A stretch of 64,000 nucleotides of DNA from Nissolia schottii. Lineage: Eukaryota; Streptophyta; Magnoliopsida; Fabales; Fabaceae. Made by a program: the position numbers and the translations under genes. The stretch spans positions 1 to 64,000 of the forward strand of contig QANU01028427.1 in assembly GCA_003254905.1 (NCBI GenBank), in the 5' to 3' direction. Position 1 is the first letter of the stretch, and each line of letters begins with the position of its first letter. The notes below the pieces were generated by a model, which saw nothing but the letters and a program-made list of their open reading frames with translations, did not search any database and was not told the DNA's origin. Below are positions 12,019 through 21,972 of this stretch, piece by piece.

Positions 12019-12294
12019 GGTTAATTAAATGAATATGAAAAAATTTGGTTTTAGTCTCTCATGACAACTTTTAGTCTTGGTAAAATGTGAAAATTTGATT
12101 TTGGTCCTGTGGACAGTTGGTGATGGGCAATGATGACGTATCAGTAAACCCGTCATCAGAGATCATTTTTACATCACTGTCCATCACCAACTGTCCGCAG
12201 GGACTAAAATCAAATTTTTACATTTTACGGTAACTAAAACTTATCATGAAAGACTAAAACTAAACTTTTTCAGAACTTAAAAACTTAATTAACC
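12019..12294. mobile_element. MITE with about 100-bp terminal inverted repeats
   Basis: The left arm begins GGTTAATTAA and continues TTTTAGTCTCTCATGA...AAAATTTGATTTTGGTCC...GGACAGTTGGTGATGG. The right arm, reverse-complemented, gives GGTTAATTAAG, TTTTAGTCTTTCATGA, AAAATTTGATTTTAGTCC and GGACAGTTGGTGATGG in the same order. The arms reach to within about 50 bp of each other. The element is 276 bp, has no coding capacity and is clearly a non-autonomous DNA element. The superfamily is not certain because no target duplication stands out. Confidence 0.8.
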
Positions 12295-12351
12295 CAAAAA
12301 AACAATCATGAACTTGATGCGTGATTAACACGCTCTACTAGGTCCAACCCC

Positions 12352-12680
12352 TTATATAAAACATTTTTGACCAAATTAACGTAGTGCTTCTTCAAATCAT
12401 AGCCCCCAGAAAGCTCCAAAGAACACACACACCTGAAAGCAAGAGCTTCATTGACTCACCGCCAATTGCTTCTACATCTCGAGATCTGAGAACTTGCAGG
12501 TTGCTGCATATGCTTCTACTTCAACTTACAAGCCATTCAGCTTCTATTCTTCCTTTTCATCATCTTTATGTTCTTTGGTCTTTCGTGTTTGTATCAGGGA
12601 AAAGATGAAGGGAAAGAAAGACTCAATCTGGGTGTTCATGGGAAGAGCGTGTCAATAGCAGCAATAATCTGAAGAGGTAA
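12352..12680 (+). promoter_or_regulatory. Promoter and 5' leader-like segment, orphan
   Basis: TATATAAAA at about 12353 is followed by a pyrimidine-rich, leader-like stretch and a donor-like AAGAG|GTAATT near 12676. No coding exon can be joined to it downstream. It may be the 5' end of a lost host gene or of a non-coding transcript. Support is weak. Confidence 0.25.
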
Positions 12681-12744
12681 TTAAGCTTCCTTCCTTTGCT
12701 ACTTGGGCACTTTGTTTCATGTGTACGTTGAAAAGAGGAAGATT

Positions 12745-12950
12745 TATTCGTAAAATGTTTTATTATCTTAGGGTTTTTTACTAAAATACCCTTACTACTC
12801 ACACATATATAAATCTAAAGAAACATCAAACTATTATGAGGAGTCTGAAAAAAAAAATAAAAAATTGGAGAATTAAGAACAAATCCTCTGTACACACAAT
12901 TAACATATCTACTGAACACAACTTCCTAATAATCAAAGATATCTCTGCAA
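12745..12950 (-). repeat. Left arm of inverted repeat bracketing the RING pseudogene and copia element
   Basis: Read on the - strand, this contains TTAATTGTGTGTACAGAGGATTTG, then CAGACTCCTCATAATAGTTTG and GTATTTTAGTAAAAAA. The + strand at 20434-20680 carries the same words in the same order with scattered changes. The similarity covers about 200 bp. Confidence 0.8.
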
Positions 12951-13005
12951 AGTGCTACCACCCCTAATAGCAGATAACAAAAGCATAAGCTGGTCATCGT
13001 TCCCC

Positions 13006-13410
13006 TCACACTCTACGTGATTTTGAAGCAATTGATATATCCTTCGCAACAACATCATCCGGTAAAACCTTGTTCCTGCACAGCGGACACGTGGCACACG
13101 ATTGCTGCAGCCACGTGTCCAAGCAATCTCAGTGGAACGCGTGCTTGCAATTCAGGTTCCTCAATTTGTCCCCTTCCTCGAATTCCGACAGGCAAACCCT
13201 GCATTCTTTGTGATCTGGTTTCAGCAATTTGGTGTAGCGGACTGTTGGGTTCTTCTCTTCGATGAAATCGAGGTCCTGAGTGGTTGTGATTGCTGGGTGT
13301 GTGTCTGATTTTAGATACTGAACGGCGAGGATGAGTTCTATTAGCATGTATGAGAATAGGACAATTGTTTTGGCGTAAATTTGTTAGATCATCTCAGAGA
13401 GAGCCTTCAT
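13006..13410 (-). pseudogene. ATL-type RING-H2 E3 ubiquitin ligase, pseudogene with two in-frame stops
   Basis: The frame starts at ATG 13410 (MKALSEMI) and ends at TGA 13006, 134 codons. It has a short N-terminal hydrophobic helix (TIVLFSYMLIELILAV, about residues 14-29) and a RING-H2 domain: ECRVCLSEFEEGDKL, LNCKHAFH, DCLDTWLQQ, CATCPLCRNKV. All eight ligands are present (C-x2-C, C-x-H-x2-H, C, C-x2-C). Two stops interrupt the frame: TAA at codon 9, and TGA directly after CKHAFH, where family members usually have R (CGA to TGA is a one-step change). Membrane-anchored RING-H2 proteins of this size are E3 ligases. Upstream there is only about 100 bp before the copia insertion, so the promoter may also have been separated from the gene. 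Stop-codon read-through or an alternative start is not supported. Confidence 0.8.
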
Positions 13411-13511
13411 GGCTGCTGCTGCTTTTTTTTTTTTTTTTCCTATGCTAAGTGGGATTCCTAAAATTGCAATGGTTTATTAATAAGGGGGGAATGGAGGCAG
13501 GTGAAGGTACA

Positions 13512-13671
13512 GTTAAAGGATGAAAAATATTTCTTATTATTATTCCACCAGGAAACTTACAATATATAGATATAATAACAAAGAGATAAAAGGAAACTAA
13601 ATCAATCTATACTAATACTATCCTAAAATAGATAAATTAAATCCTATCAAATATTTAACAAATATGCAACA
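13512..13671 (-). repeat. 3' LTR of the copia element
   Basis: 160 bp, ending with TGTTG on the - strand at 13671. It matches 19992-20152 almost base for base and is flanked outside by GGTAC (13506-13510). Confidence 0.9.
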
Positions 13672-13679
13672 CTCCCCTT

Positions 13680-14990
13680 CAAGCTGGAGCATATATACCA
13701 GATACACCCAGCTTGTTACATATATATGATATTCTAGAACCTTGTAAGGATTTAGTAAACATATCTGCAAGTTGATCCTTAGATTGAACATAGGAAGTCT
13801 TGATTATGCCTGAGAGAATCTTTTCTCTGATGAAATGACAATCGACCTCTATATGCTTGGTCCTCTTATGAAAAATCGGATTTGAGGAAAGGTACAAAGC
13901 TGACTGATTATCACAAGCAAGCTCCATAGGTTGGATCTCACAAAACTTCAACTCCTGAAGTAAATGTTTTAACCACAACAACTCACATGTAGCATTAGCC
14001 ATTGCACGATCCTCTACTTCCGTACTATACCTTGCAACAACAGTTTGTTTCTTGCTTTTCCAGGAAATTAGATTTCCTCCAATAAGAACACCATAGCCTG
14101 TAGTGGACCTCCTGTCATTAACATCACCTGCCCAATCTGCATCAGCATACCCCAGAACATTCGTATTTCCTTTGTCTGTGTAAACAAGCCCCTTTCCTAG
14201 CGATCTTTTAATGTATCTTAGGATTCGAATGACTGCATTCCAATGACTATCACATGGGGAATTAAGAAACTGGCTCACAACACTAACCAGAAAGGAAATG
14301 TCCGGTCTAGTCATAATAAGATAATTCAACAATAGGAAGAAGCTTGACATTGGCGTCCATAGGTGTGTCAACAGGTTTACAATCAAGCATTCTAGTTTCT
14401 TCGAGAATATCAAGAACATATTTCCTTTGAGAGATAACAATACCAGCCTTGATTGAGCCACCTCAATTCCAAGAAAGTATCGTAGCTGACCAAGATCTTT
14501 AGTTTGGAAATGCTTGAATAGGTGTTGTTTTAACTCTTCAATGCCTGTTGGGTCATCACTTGTAATGACAATATCATCCACATACACCACAAGATAAATA
14601 AATCGAGGAGGTGATGAGCATTTAAAAAACACAGAGTGATCTGCTTCACAACGGATCATGCCAAATTCCTGGATGACTGTGCTAAACTTCCCAAACCAAG
14701 CTCGAGGAGACTGATTCAAACCATATAAAGATTTCTTCAACCGACAAACCTTACCTAACTCCCCCTGAGCAACAAACCCAGGTGGTTGCTCCATATAAAT
14801 CTCCTCCTCCAAGTCACCATGCAAGAAGGCATTTTTAATATCAAGCTGATACAACGGCCAATGGCGGATGACAGCTACGGCCAAAAACAAACGAACGGAC
14901 GCCATCTTAGCAACAGGAGAAAAGGTGTCACCATAATCCAGACCATAGATTTAGGTGTACCCTTTGACAACCAGTCGAGCTTTTAAGCGG
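13680..14990 (-). mobile_element. Copia RT and RNase H region (fossil part)
   Basis: Recognisable blocks are DIKNAFLHGDLEEEIYMEQP, KSLYGLNQSPRAW, FIYLVVYVDDIVIT (RT catalytic YVDD), LGQLRYFLGIEV, then RNase H with ADADWAGD, RRSTTGY, ACDNQSALYL and HKRTKHIEVDCHF. The order and motifs are those of Ty1/copia pol. Confidence 0.9.
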
Positions 14991-15228
14991 TCCACTTGGC
15001 CATCAGGGCCAACCTTAATTGTAAGGACCCAACGACATCCAACTGTAGATTTGCCGGCAAGAAGAGGACAGAGTGTCCACGTATGATTGGCCTCCAAAGC
15101 GGCCATCTCATCAAGCATAGCCTGTCTCCATCCTGGATGGAAAAGTGCTTCCTAAACAGTTTTAGGTATAGTAACAGAAGACAAGGCAGACACAAAGGTA
15201 CAATAGGAAGGAGATAATCGGTGATAAC

Positions 15229-16770
15229 TTAAAAAGTTATAAATGGGATGAGGATTATGGGTGGAACGACTACCTTTACGAAGAGCAATAGGCTGGTCAT
15301 CTGGTGGATTAGGTAGGACCGCAACAGGAGGAGACGTTGGAGGTGGAGCTGAATCACGAGTCTCAACCGTAGGAGAAGGCCCTGAGGTGTCGGATCGTTA
15401 TCGCTCATAGGTAATACCAAAACGATGTGAAGAGTCAATGAGTGGCACAGGCAGTATTGGAGAAGTATTATCGGAGTCAGTAAAGGCATGATCGGGCATG
15501 TCGGATGCTGATGCAAAGTATGGTTGATCTTCAAAGAATGTAACATCCGCACATATGTAGAAGCGACGTGTAGTAGGTGAATAACACCGGTAACCTTTCT
15601 GACATGAAGAGTACCCAAGAAAACACATTTCATAGCCCGTGCAGTCAGCTTGTCGCTACCAAGGGAAAGATTATGAACAAAACATGTGGAACCAAAAACT
15701 CTGGGAGGAACCACATAGAGAGTGGCCTGAGGATACAAAATGTTGTGAGGAACCTTATCACCAAGAGTAGTAGATGGCATGCGATTGATTAAATAACATG
15801 CAGTAACAACAGCATCACTCGAAAATTTCAATGGCACTGTAGCATTAATTAATAAGGTCTGAGCTGTATCGATCAGATGACGATGCTTACGTTCAGCCAC
15901 ACCATTTTGCTATGGTGTATGAGGGCAACTAGATTGATGAACGATGCCGTGAGATGCCAGGAATGAAGTAAACGGCATAGAAAAGTATTCTTTTGCATTA
16001 TCACTGCGCAGAACTCAAATATTTTTGCCAAACTGATTATTGATCTCAACACAAAAGGTCGTAAAAATGTCATATAACTCAGACCGATCTTTCATTAAAA
16101 ACAACCAGGTATATCTTGAAAAGTCATCAATGAAGGTAACATAATACTTAAATTCCAAAACTGACGTAACACGACTGGGACCCCAAACATCAGAATGAAC
16201 GAGGTCAAATGGTGAATTTGCTTGACTACTAGTGCTAGTTAGAAAGGATGTCCTAACATGCTTTCCAAGTTGACACGACTCACATTCCAAGGATTTCAAA
16301 TGAGAAAGCTTTGGAACCATCTACTTTAATATTCCAAGACTTGGGTGACCCAAACGACGATGCATCAGGAGACTCTGAGACAGCGCATATTGTTGATTGA
16401 TGAGGCTGGAGGTAATAGAGACCACGTGATTCATATCCAACTCCAATCGTCTGTCCTGTACTCCGGTCCTGTATATGAAAAGAATCAGAAATAAAGGTTA
16501 TGGAACAATTCAGAGTACGAGTAAGCTGGCTGATGGAAATTAAATTAAAGGGGGAACCAGGTACAAATAAAACTGAGTGTAAGGATAAAGATGAAGAAGG
16601 TGAAGCTTGACCAATGCCCAAGACCCGGGCTTTAGATCCATCAGCAAGAGTAACACTATGAGATGGTTTTGGAGGTGACAATTTAGTGAAAAGAGAAGGA
16701 TTACCAGCCAAGTGATCAGAAGCACCAGAATCTAAAATCCACGATCCTGCAGATTGGGAGAGACAAATGG
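15229..16770 (-). mobile_element. Copia protease and integrase region (fossil part)
   Basis: The aspartic protease signature WILDSGASDHLAG is near 16745. The integrase zinc-binding end LECESCQLGKHVR is near 16280, and core text FDLVHSDVWGPS...YYVTFIDDFSRYTW follows. The C-terminal integrase block AERKHRHLIDTAQ is near 15890. The region is degraded in a few places. Confidence 0.85.
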
Positions 16771-16789
16771 TAGAATTACCAGTATCTGC

Positions 16790-19500
16790 TACAGTGGCTG
16801 AGCAGGAGGAATGCCGGGCTGCCTTATATTGAAGGAATCCCTTGTATTCACTAGCAGAAAGGGCATGATTTTCCGCAGGTCCCAGCTTTGGGTCAGCAAT
16901 AGGTGCTGGAGACTGAGCAACATTGGCAGTGGTTTTGCTAGGAAATCCATGTAAAGAGTGGCAACGATCCTGAGTGTGTCCATACTTATCGCAGTAGGAA
17001 CAATGGAGATTACTTCTTCCTCTACCATTACCACGACCAAAATTGCTACGTCCATGACCCCGACCTCGACCACGACCATGGCCAAATGAGTTAGAGGCCA
17101 AAATAGAGGACTCATAAGCCGTTTGAGAAACAATCTCTGGTGGCGGAACCTTTAACAAACGACCAATAAGTTCTGTAACTGTAGGAATATTAGGATTTGT
17201 CAGAGTTTGATTCCGAACAGATTCATAGTCTATATGGAGGCCATGGAGAACGAATACCATAAGCATATTATCAAGCTTCTTTGACATTTCTTTTGCGTCA
17301 TTGTTGAAAGCTTTTTGCAATGGTTTTGCACTCTCGTTTATTTAATATATCCTTCTTTTACAGCTTTCAGATTCTCAAGGAATCCGATTGCAGTACAGTC
17401 GGGTATAATAGTCTCCATAGGGATTGTTGTATTTTAAAACAATCGTCTTGAATTGTGTTACTTTAAACTTATAAGAAATGATTGGTTTCTTGTTGAGTAA
17501 ATTAACAATGAACAAGTTGCAGATAAAGTAAGTATAAAATGACAGTAAACTTAAGTTTAGGCAAGTGAAGAAAGATGTTGGCAACCTAGTAGATATGACC
17601 TATGAGTCTTTTGATTTTATCGCCACCAGTTCTTAACTTAATCACCTTTTCTCAAGCATGTTAAGATCACAAGTTCCTTTATTATGTTGTCAAATGTCTT
17701 GCACAAACTTAACAAAGTACCTTGACGTTAATGCGGGTGTTAAAGCGATTAGTTCTTGGTTCCAGCATTGGCAATTAAGAACTAAATGAATTGATCTAGG
17801 TCAGGATTAAGCAATTGTAACTTCCGTTCGCAATTTTTAAGCATAGAATCAAGCTTAGCATAGCACTATTGTTCTTAATTGGTTATAACTTAATTAGCAT
17901 AACATCCGTCCATACAAGCAAGCCCCAAATTAAGAATCAAAGTACTAACAAAAGCTAGCATTAAGCACGAGATCAATCGTTAAAATCATAAGACATTCAT
18001 AGGATCATAGACGTAAGTTAAGATGGATACATATAAGAAATAAAGCACATCAAATCCTAACAACAAGAAAGTTTAGCTATCCATAGTCATAGGTAGGTTA
18101 CAAGCTTACTAGGATTTAGAACAAATGTTGGTTGAAGAATAATGGTGACTTGCTTCCGCACGTCCACCACGGTCTACAGCCGTTGGCAATTCGGCAACAC
18201 TTCCTTAAAAGGAATTCTTCTAAACCCTAACTTTCTTACTAAACCTAACTTAAGTAAAATATGAAGTGGGTGGAAGGCAAGGATGAGGAATGGATGCTAG
18301 GTGATGCTAGGGATGCTTCCAAGCTGCAGGGGGAGCTCTTTATTTATAGGCCCGGATTGGCACATTCGCTCAGCGCAAAGGTACAACCGCTCAGCGGTGT
18401 AATGATTATGCGCTGAGCGGTCTGTACTATATCGCTGAGCGGTATCTCTAAGAGGCTTGCAAGTGGCTTATCTTCTGACAGATTCTCGGCGGCTTGTCAA
18501 CTGTAGCAGCTGGCTCTTAGATGGCGTCATAAATGCGCTGCCTGCAAGTGGCTTGAGCAAGTACAATCGCTCAGCGGTTCATGTTGAATCGCTGAGCGAT
18601 AATGGTGCTAATCGTTGGGCGATAATGGTGGTCTCGCTGAGCGATTTCCCCTTTTCTGCACTTTGTCTTCTTGCGTTGTTCATTGTAACAATTGCATGGC
18701 TTTTCCTTCCTTTCATTTTCTCTTGTTTCCCTGCAATAATTACAACAATTTAAGCATTTAATTCCTTTTTGATTTATTATATGAAACTTGTTTGAATTTG
18801 GAAATATTTTAACGGTTTCGTATAGTTTAAGAACAGATAAGTGCCAATTATTATCTATCAATTTACCACAATTTGGCACTTATCAGTCATCTTTCTCTAA
18901 CATGGATTTGATTTCATCACAACACGATTGAGCCTTGTTTAGATAGGAGGGCAAATCAGAGTCTGTCATATGAAAAGATGCTAAACTTCGAACGGTTTCA
19001 TAAAGCCTTTGAATGTCATTGGCATAGATAGTTTCAGTTTTCGTCCAAATGTCATAGCAAGTCTTGTAAGTGCGAAAGTGAACCATCAGGCTAAGCTCAA
19101 TAGACTGCCATAACACGGACACGAGCTGAGCATCAACCTTCTTCCAGTCGTCTTTCTAATGAGCAGCGATGACAGATTCCTTGGTAGAAAGGTGGTCAGA
19201 AAATCCCTGACCCATAAACCAAATTTCAACACCATCACGCCAACTCAAGTAGTTCTTCCCATTAAGTCTTTCCGAGGTAATGGTAGGATTTCCAGAAAAA
19301 CATAAGACGTCAAACTCTTCTTCTTGGATTGATCCTCGGCCTTGGAGGAGACAGAAAAACACACCAGAAAAAGGGAAACAGCAGAACAAACCACCAGCAA
19401 ATAACCTATGCTGTCACAAGAACCTGAAGTGAAGGGGGAAGATGTAGCAAAAACCAAAAAAAACAGAAACAGAGACCTGAAGTGAAAAACCCTAACAAGT
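16790..19500 (-). mobile_element. Copia gag region, interrupted by solo LTR (fossil part)
   Basis: The N-terminal gag side lies at 18891 to about 19400 (LNGKNYLSWRDGVEIW, YDIWTKTETIY). The C-terminal side lies at 16790-17296, with a Gly/Arg-rich run and a CCHC knuckle CSYCDKYGHTQDRCH near 16990. The solo LTR at 17302-18885 separates them. A leader of roughly 500 bp runs from the primer-binding site to the gag start and is unusually GC-rich (about 19560-19980). Confidence 0.85.
17302..18885 (-). mobile_element. Solo LTR of a Ty3/gypsy-type element, inserted in copia gag
   Basis: 1584 bp, beginning TGATAAGTGCCAAATTG on the - strand at 18885 and ending CTTTCAACA at 17302. GTCAT flanks both sides (17297-17301 and 18886-18890), a 5-bp target duplication. 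There is a TATA-like GCCTATAAATAAAGAGC near 18347 on the - strand. No coding capacity, so it is a solo LTR left by LTR-LTR recombination. It carries seven exact CGCTSAGCG motifs (see findings). It is younger than the copia insertion that holds it. Confidence 0.9.
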
Positions 19501-19991
19501 ACAGGGTGTTGTAGCAGCAGAAACCAGTCGCCCAGTGCTTCGGAGAAGTATATAGAATTAGGGCGGCTGCGGGGGCAAAAAACAAAGGATGGTGGAGCCC
19601 GTCAAACCAAGCGACTTCAAGGACACCTTAAAGCGCGTCTTCAACCGTCACAAACAGGGACCCAACCGCCAAAAGGGGGTCAGAACAGACAGAGGAAGGC
19701 TGGGCGACCAGACCCCAGGTGGCGCGCTGCCAGAAAAATGCCTGGAAGGCGGCGCGTGTCCCTCACGCGCCTGTTAAGGCTCGGGACTGTGGCGGAGCGT
19801 GGTGGCGCGTGGTTGGGTGAAAGGCCGCGAAACTCCTGCGCTGTCACGGTCGGCGGCGGGCGGTTCAGGTGGCGGTGGTCGTGAGGTCACCGGAGTAGAA
19901 TGGGTTGGGTTAGGGCATGGTAGTGGAGGCTGTTGTGAATAGAGAAAAGGGGAAGGAAACCAGGGGGCAGGGACCCTGGCTCTGGATACCA

Positions 19992-20152
19992 AGTTAAAGG
20001 CTGAAAAATATTTCTTATTATTATTCCACCAGAGAACTTACAATATATAGATATAATAACAAAGAGATAAAAGGAAACTAAATCAATCTATACTAATACT
20101 ATCCTAAAATAGATAAATTAAATCCTATCAAATATTTAACAAATATTCAACA
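19992..20152 (-). repeat. 5' LTR of the copia element
   Basis: 161 bp, starting TGTTGAATATTTG on the - strand at 20152. The primer-binding site abuts it at 19991. GGTAC follows at 20153-20157. Confidence 0.9.
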
Positions 20153-20433
20153 GGTACAATAACATCTTATTGAAGCTATGCTAGCTGTGTGCTTCAGTGC
20201 TGTTAGTGTAGTATAATTTCTGTTATAACTACCTAACCAAGTAGTTTTATGGTGCTCCACTTAAGTAAGCCATATGGTGCACCTTCTCCCTTTCCATATA
20301 AGCACAAGCACTGTGTACTTTCACTGTAAGTTTTTCATTCTGAACAATAACAGAATTCAGTTACACTTCTCTTCCATTTCTCTCTGCTCAATTCCTTTAC
20401 ATCTTTTACTGTTTATGTTCTGTCTATAATTTG

Positions 20434-20680
20434 GACTCTTCCTCCCTTGCTAGATACGTGGCATTTATATATTTGATTATTAGGAATTTGTGTTCAGCAG
20501 ATATGTTAATTGTGTGTATAGAGGATTTGTTCTTAATTCCCCAATTTTTTTTTTGCAGATTCCTCATAATAGTTTGATGTCTCTTTAGATTTATGTATTT
20601 GTTTAGGTAGCGGAGGTATTTTAGTAAAAAAATCCTATTATCTTGTTTAAACATCTAATTTCCGATGAAAAATATTAATG
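20434..20680 (+). repeat. Right arm of inverted repeat bracketing the RING pseudogene and copia element
   Basis: The + strand contains TTAATTGTGTGTATAGAGG, CAGATTCCTCATAATAG, GTATTTTAGTAAAAAA, matching the - strand of 12745-12950. If the copia element (about 6.65 kb) is discounted, the arms stand about 850 bp apart around the RING-H2 pseudogene. Confidence 0.8.
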
Positions 20681-20723
20681 TCATGCTTGACATTAAAATA
20701 CTTATGCTATCTATTCTTGTATT

Positions 20724-21529
20724 TACTAGTAGAAAAATGATTGGTGTATATTTCATAATTTGTCGTCATATTGTCAATTAACAATTTTATATAGTTGACT
20801 TATGTGCACTCACTAATTCACAGCATGCACAAACATTTTTAATTATAATGCACAAATATTTTAAATTGTTATACACAGATATTATAAATTGTTGTGCACA
20901 AATATTTTTAATTATCATGCACAAACATCTTCAACTATCATACACAAACATTCACAAGGTATGTGCACAAACATTTTTAATATATTACGCAAACATTTTT
21001 AACTAACATACACTATTTTTAATTATCGTGTACAAACATATTTAATTATCGTGCACAAAGATTTTTAACATATTATACAAACATTTTTAACTGATATCCA
21101 CAATCTTTTTATTATGATGTACAAACATTTTTAATTAACATGCACAATTTTTTTGTTATGGCAAACAAACATTTTTAGTTATCGTGGACAAACATTTTAA
21201 ACTATTGTGCACGAATATTTTTAATTATCGTGAACAAACATTTTCAACTATCATGCACAAACATTCAAGGGTATGTGCACAAATATTTTTAACATATTAC
21301 ACAAATATTTTTAACTAACATGCACAAATTTTTTAATATGTTGCACAAACATTTTTAACTAAATTGTTATGCACAAACATTCAAGGGTATGTGAACAAAC
21401 TATTTTAACATATTAAGAATAGGTGGCGAATGAGGAAAGCGGGACGCGATGCATTTTATTAGTGAACGCTTAGGTGGCAATACAATGTCAGTATTTTGTG
21501 GTGTACATATAGCATGACCCTTACTAGTG
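20724..21529. mobile_element. CACTA-like non-autonomous element (candidate)
   Basis: The left end reads TACTAGTAGAAAAATGA at 20724. The right end, reverse-complemented, reads CACTAGTAAGGGTCATG (ending 21529). CACTAGTA at the tips is typical of En/Spm (CACTA) elements, which also carry subterminal repeats. Here the interior is a long minisatellite. The left C has become T, and a 3-bp target duplication is not clear. No coding capacity. Confidence 0.4.
20825..21415. repeat. Degenerate minisatellite, unit about 22-24 bp (GCACAAACATTTTTAAYTAT)
   Basis: Roughly 25 head-to-tail copies of a unit around ATGCACAAACATTTTTAATT, with many one-base and length variants. Higher-order pairs such as CATTCAAGGGTATGTGCACAAA recur near 20950, 21260 and 21390. 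The direct orientation, heavy A/T content and lack of unique spacers rule out a CRISPR-type array. Confidence 0.85.
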
Positions 21530-21972
21530 TATATTAATAGTGTGATGCACAGAAATGATATAAAATTTAAAACGAAAAAATATTTGAACTATTGATGATT
21601 AAAGTGATATGAGATAGATGTGTTTGATTTTTTTACTATTCATCTTCACTTTATTAAATTATGTAGATTCTCGCTCCACAAATCTTATTGTATACAAATT
21701 GTGTAGTGTGTATCATATACACTCTTTATTTTTGCACCATATAAATTTTTAAAATTTTTCGTTCTTTATTCCCACTCTAAAAAAGTTGTGTAATCTTCTT
21801 GCTCGTTGTTTCTATCATCCTATTTTGTCCTCCTCTACATCTTTGATCCCTATTTTCAAGGATTTTTATTTGTCTCTCTTTGCTAAGTCCTTGTAGGTTC
21901 TTATAGGCATACAACATATGCAGATACCTAAAAAATTTTAACTTATTGACTACCAAAAAAATATATCACCTA
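21530..21972. other. AT-rich spacer
   Basis: No gene, RNA gene or clear repeat seen. Confidence 0.5.

Larger units (their letters stand above)
13512..20152 (-). mobile_element. Ty1/copia LTR retrotransposon, recent, broken, with nested solo LTR
   Basis: LTRs of about 160 bp lie at 13512-13671 and 19992-20152 with about four differences between them. GGTAC flanks both ends (13506-13510 and 20153-20157), a 5-bp target duplication. On the - strand the order is 5' LTR, primer-binding site matching initiator tRNA-Met (TGGTATCCAGAGCC, 19991-19978), gag, protease, integrase, RT, RNase H, polypurine tract (AAGGGGAGTG, about 13682-13673), 3' LTR. That is the copia order. It is broken in several places and carries a solo LTR insertion in gag. 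Near-identical LTRs point to a young insertion, of the order of a million years or so if ordinary plant rates hold. Confidence 0.92.

Noticed and set aside
19589-19992. Two short GC-rich frames on opposite strands in the copia leader
   Set aside because: They lie between the primer-binding site and gag, with no known copia product; GC richness alone keeps them open.
20825-21415. CRISPR-like spaced repeats
   Set aside because: Units are head to tail with no unique spacers, and this is plant nuclear DNA.
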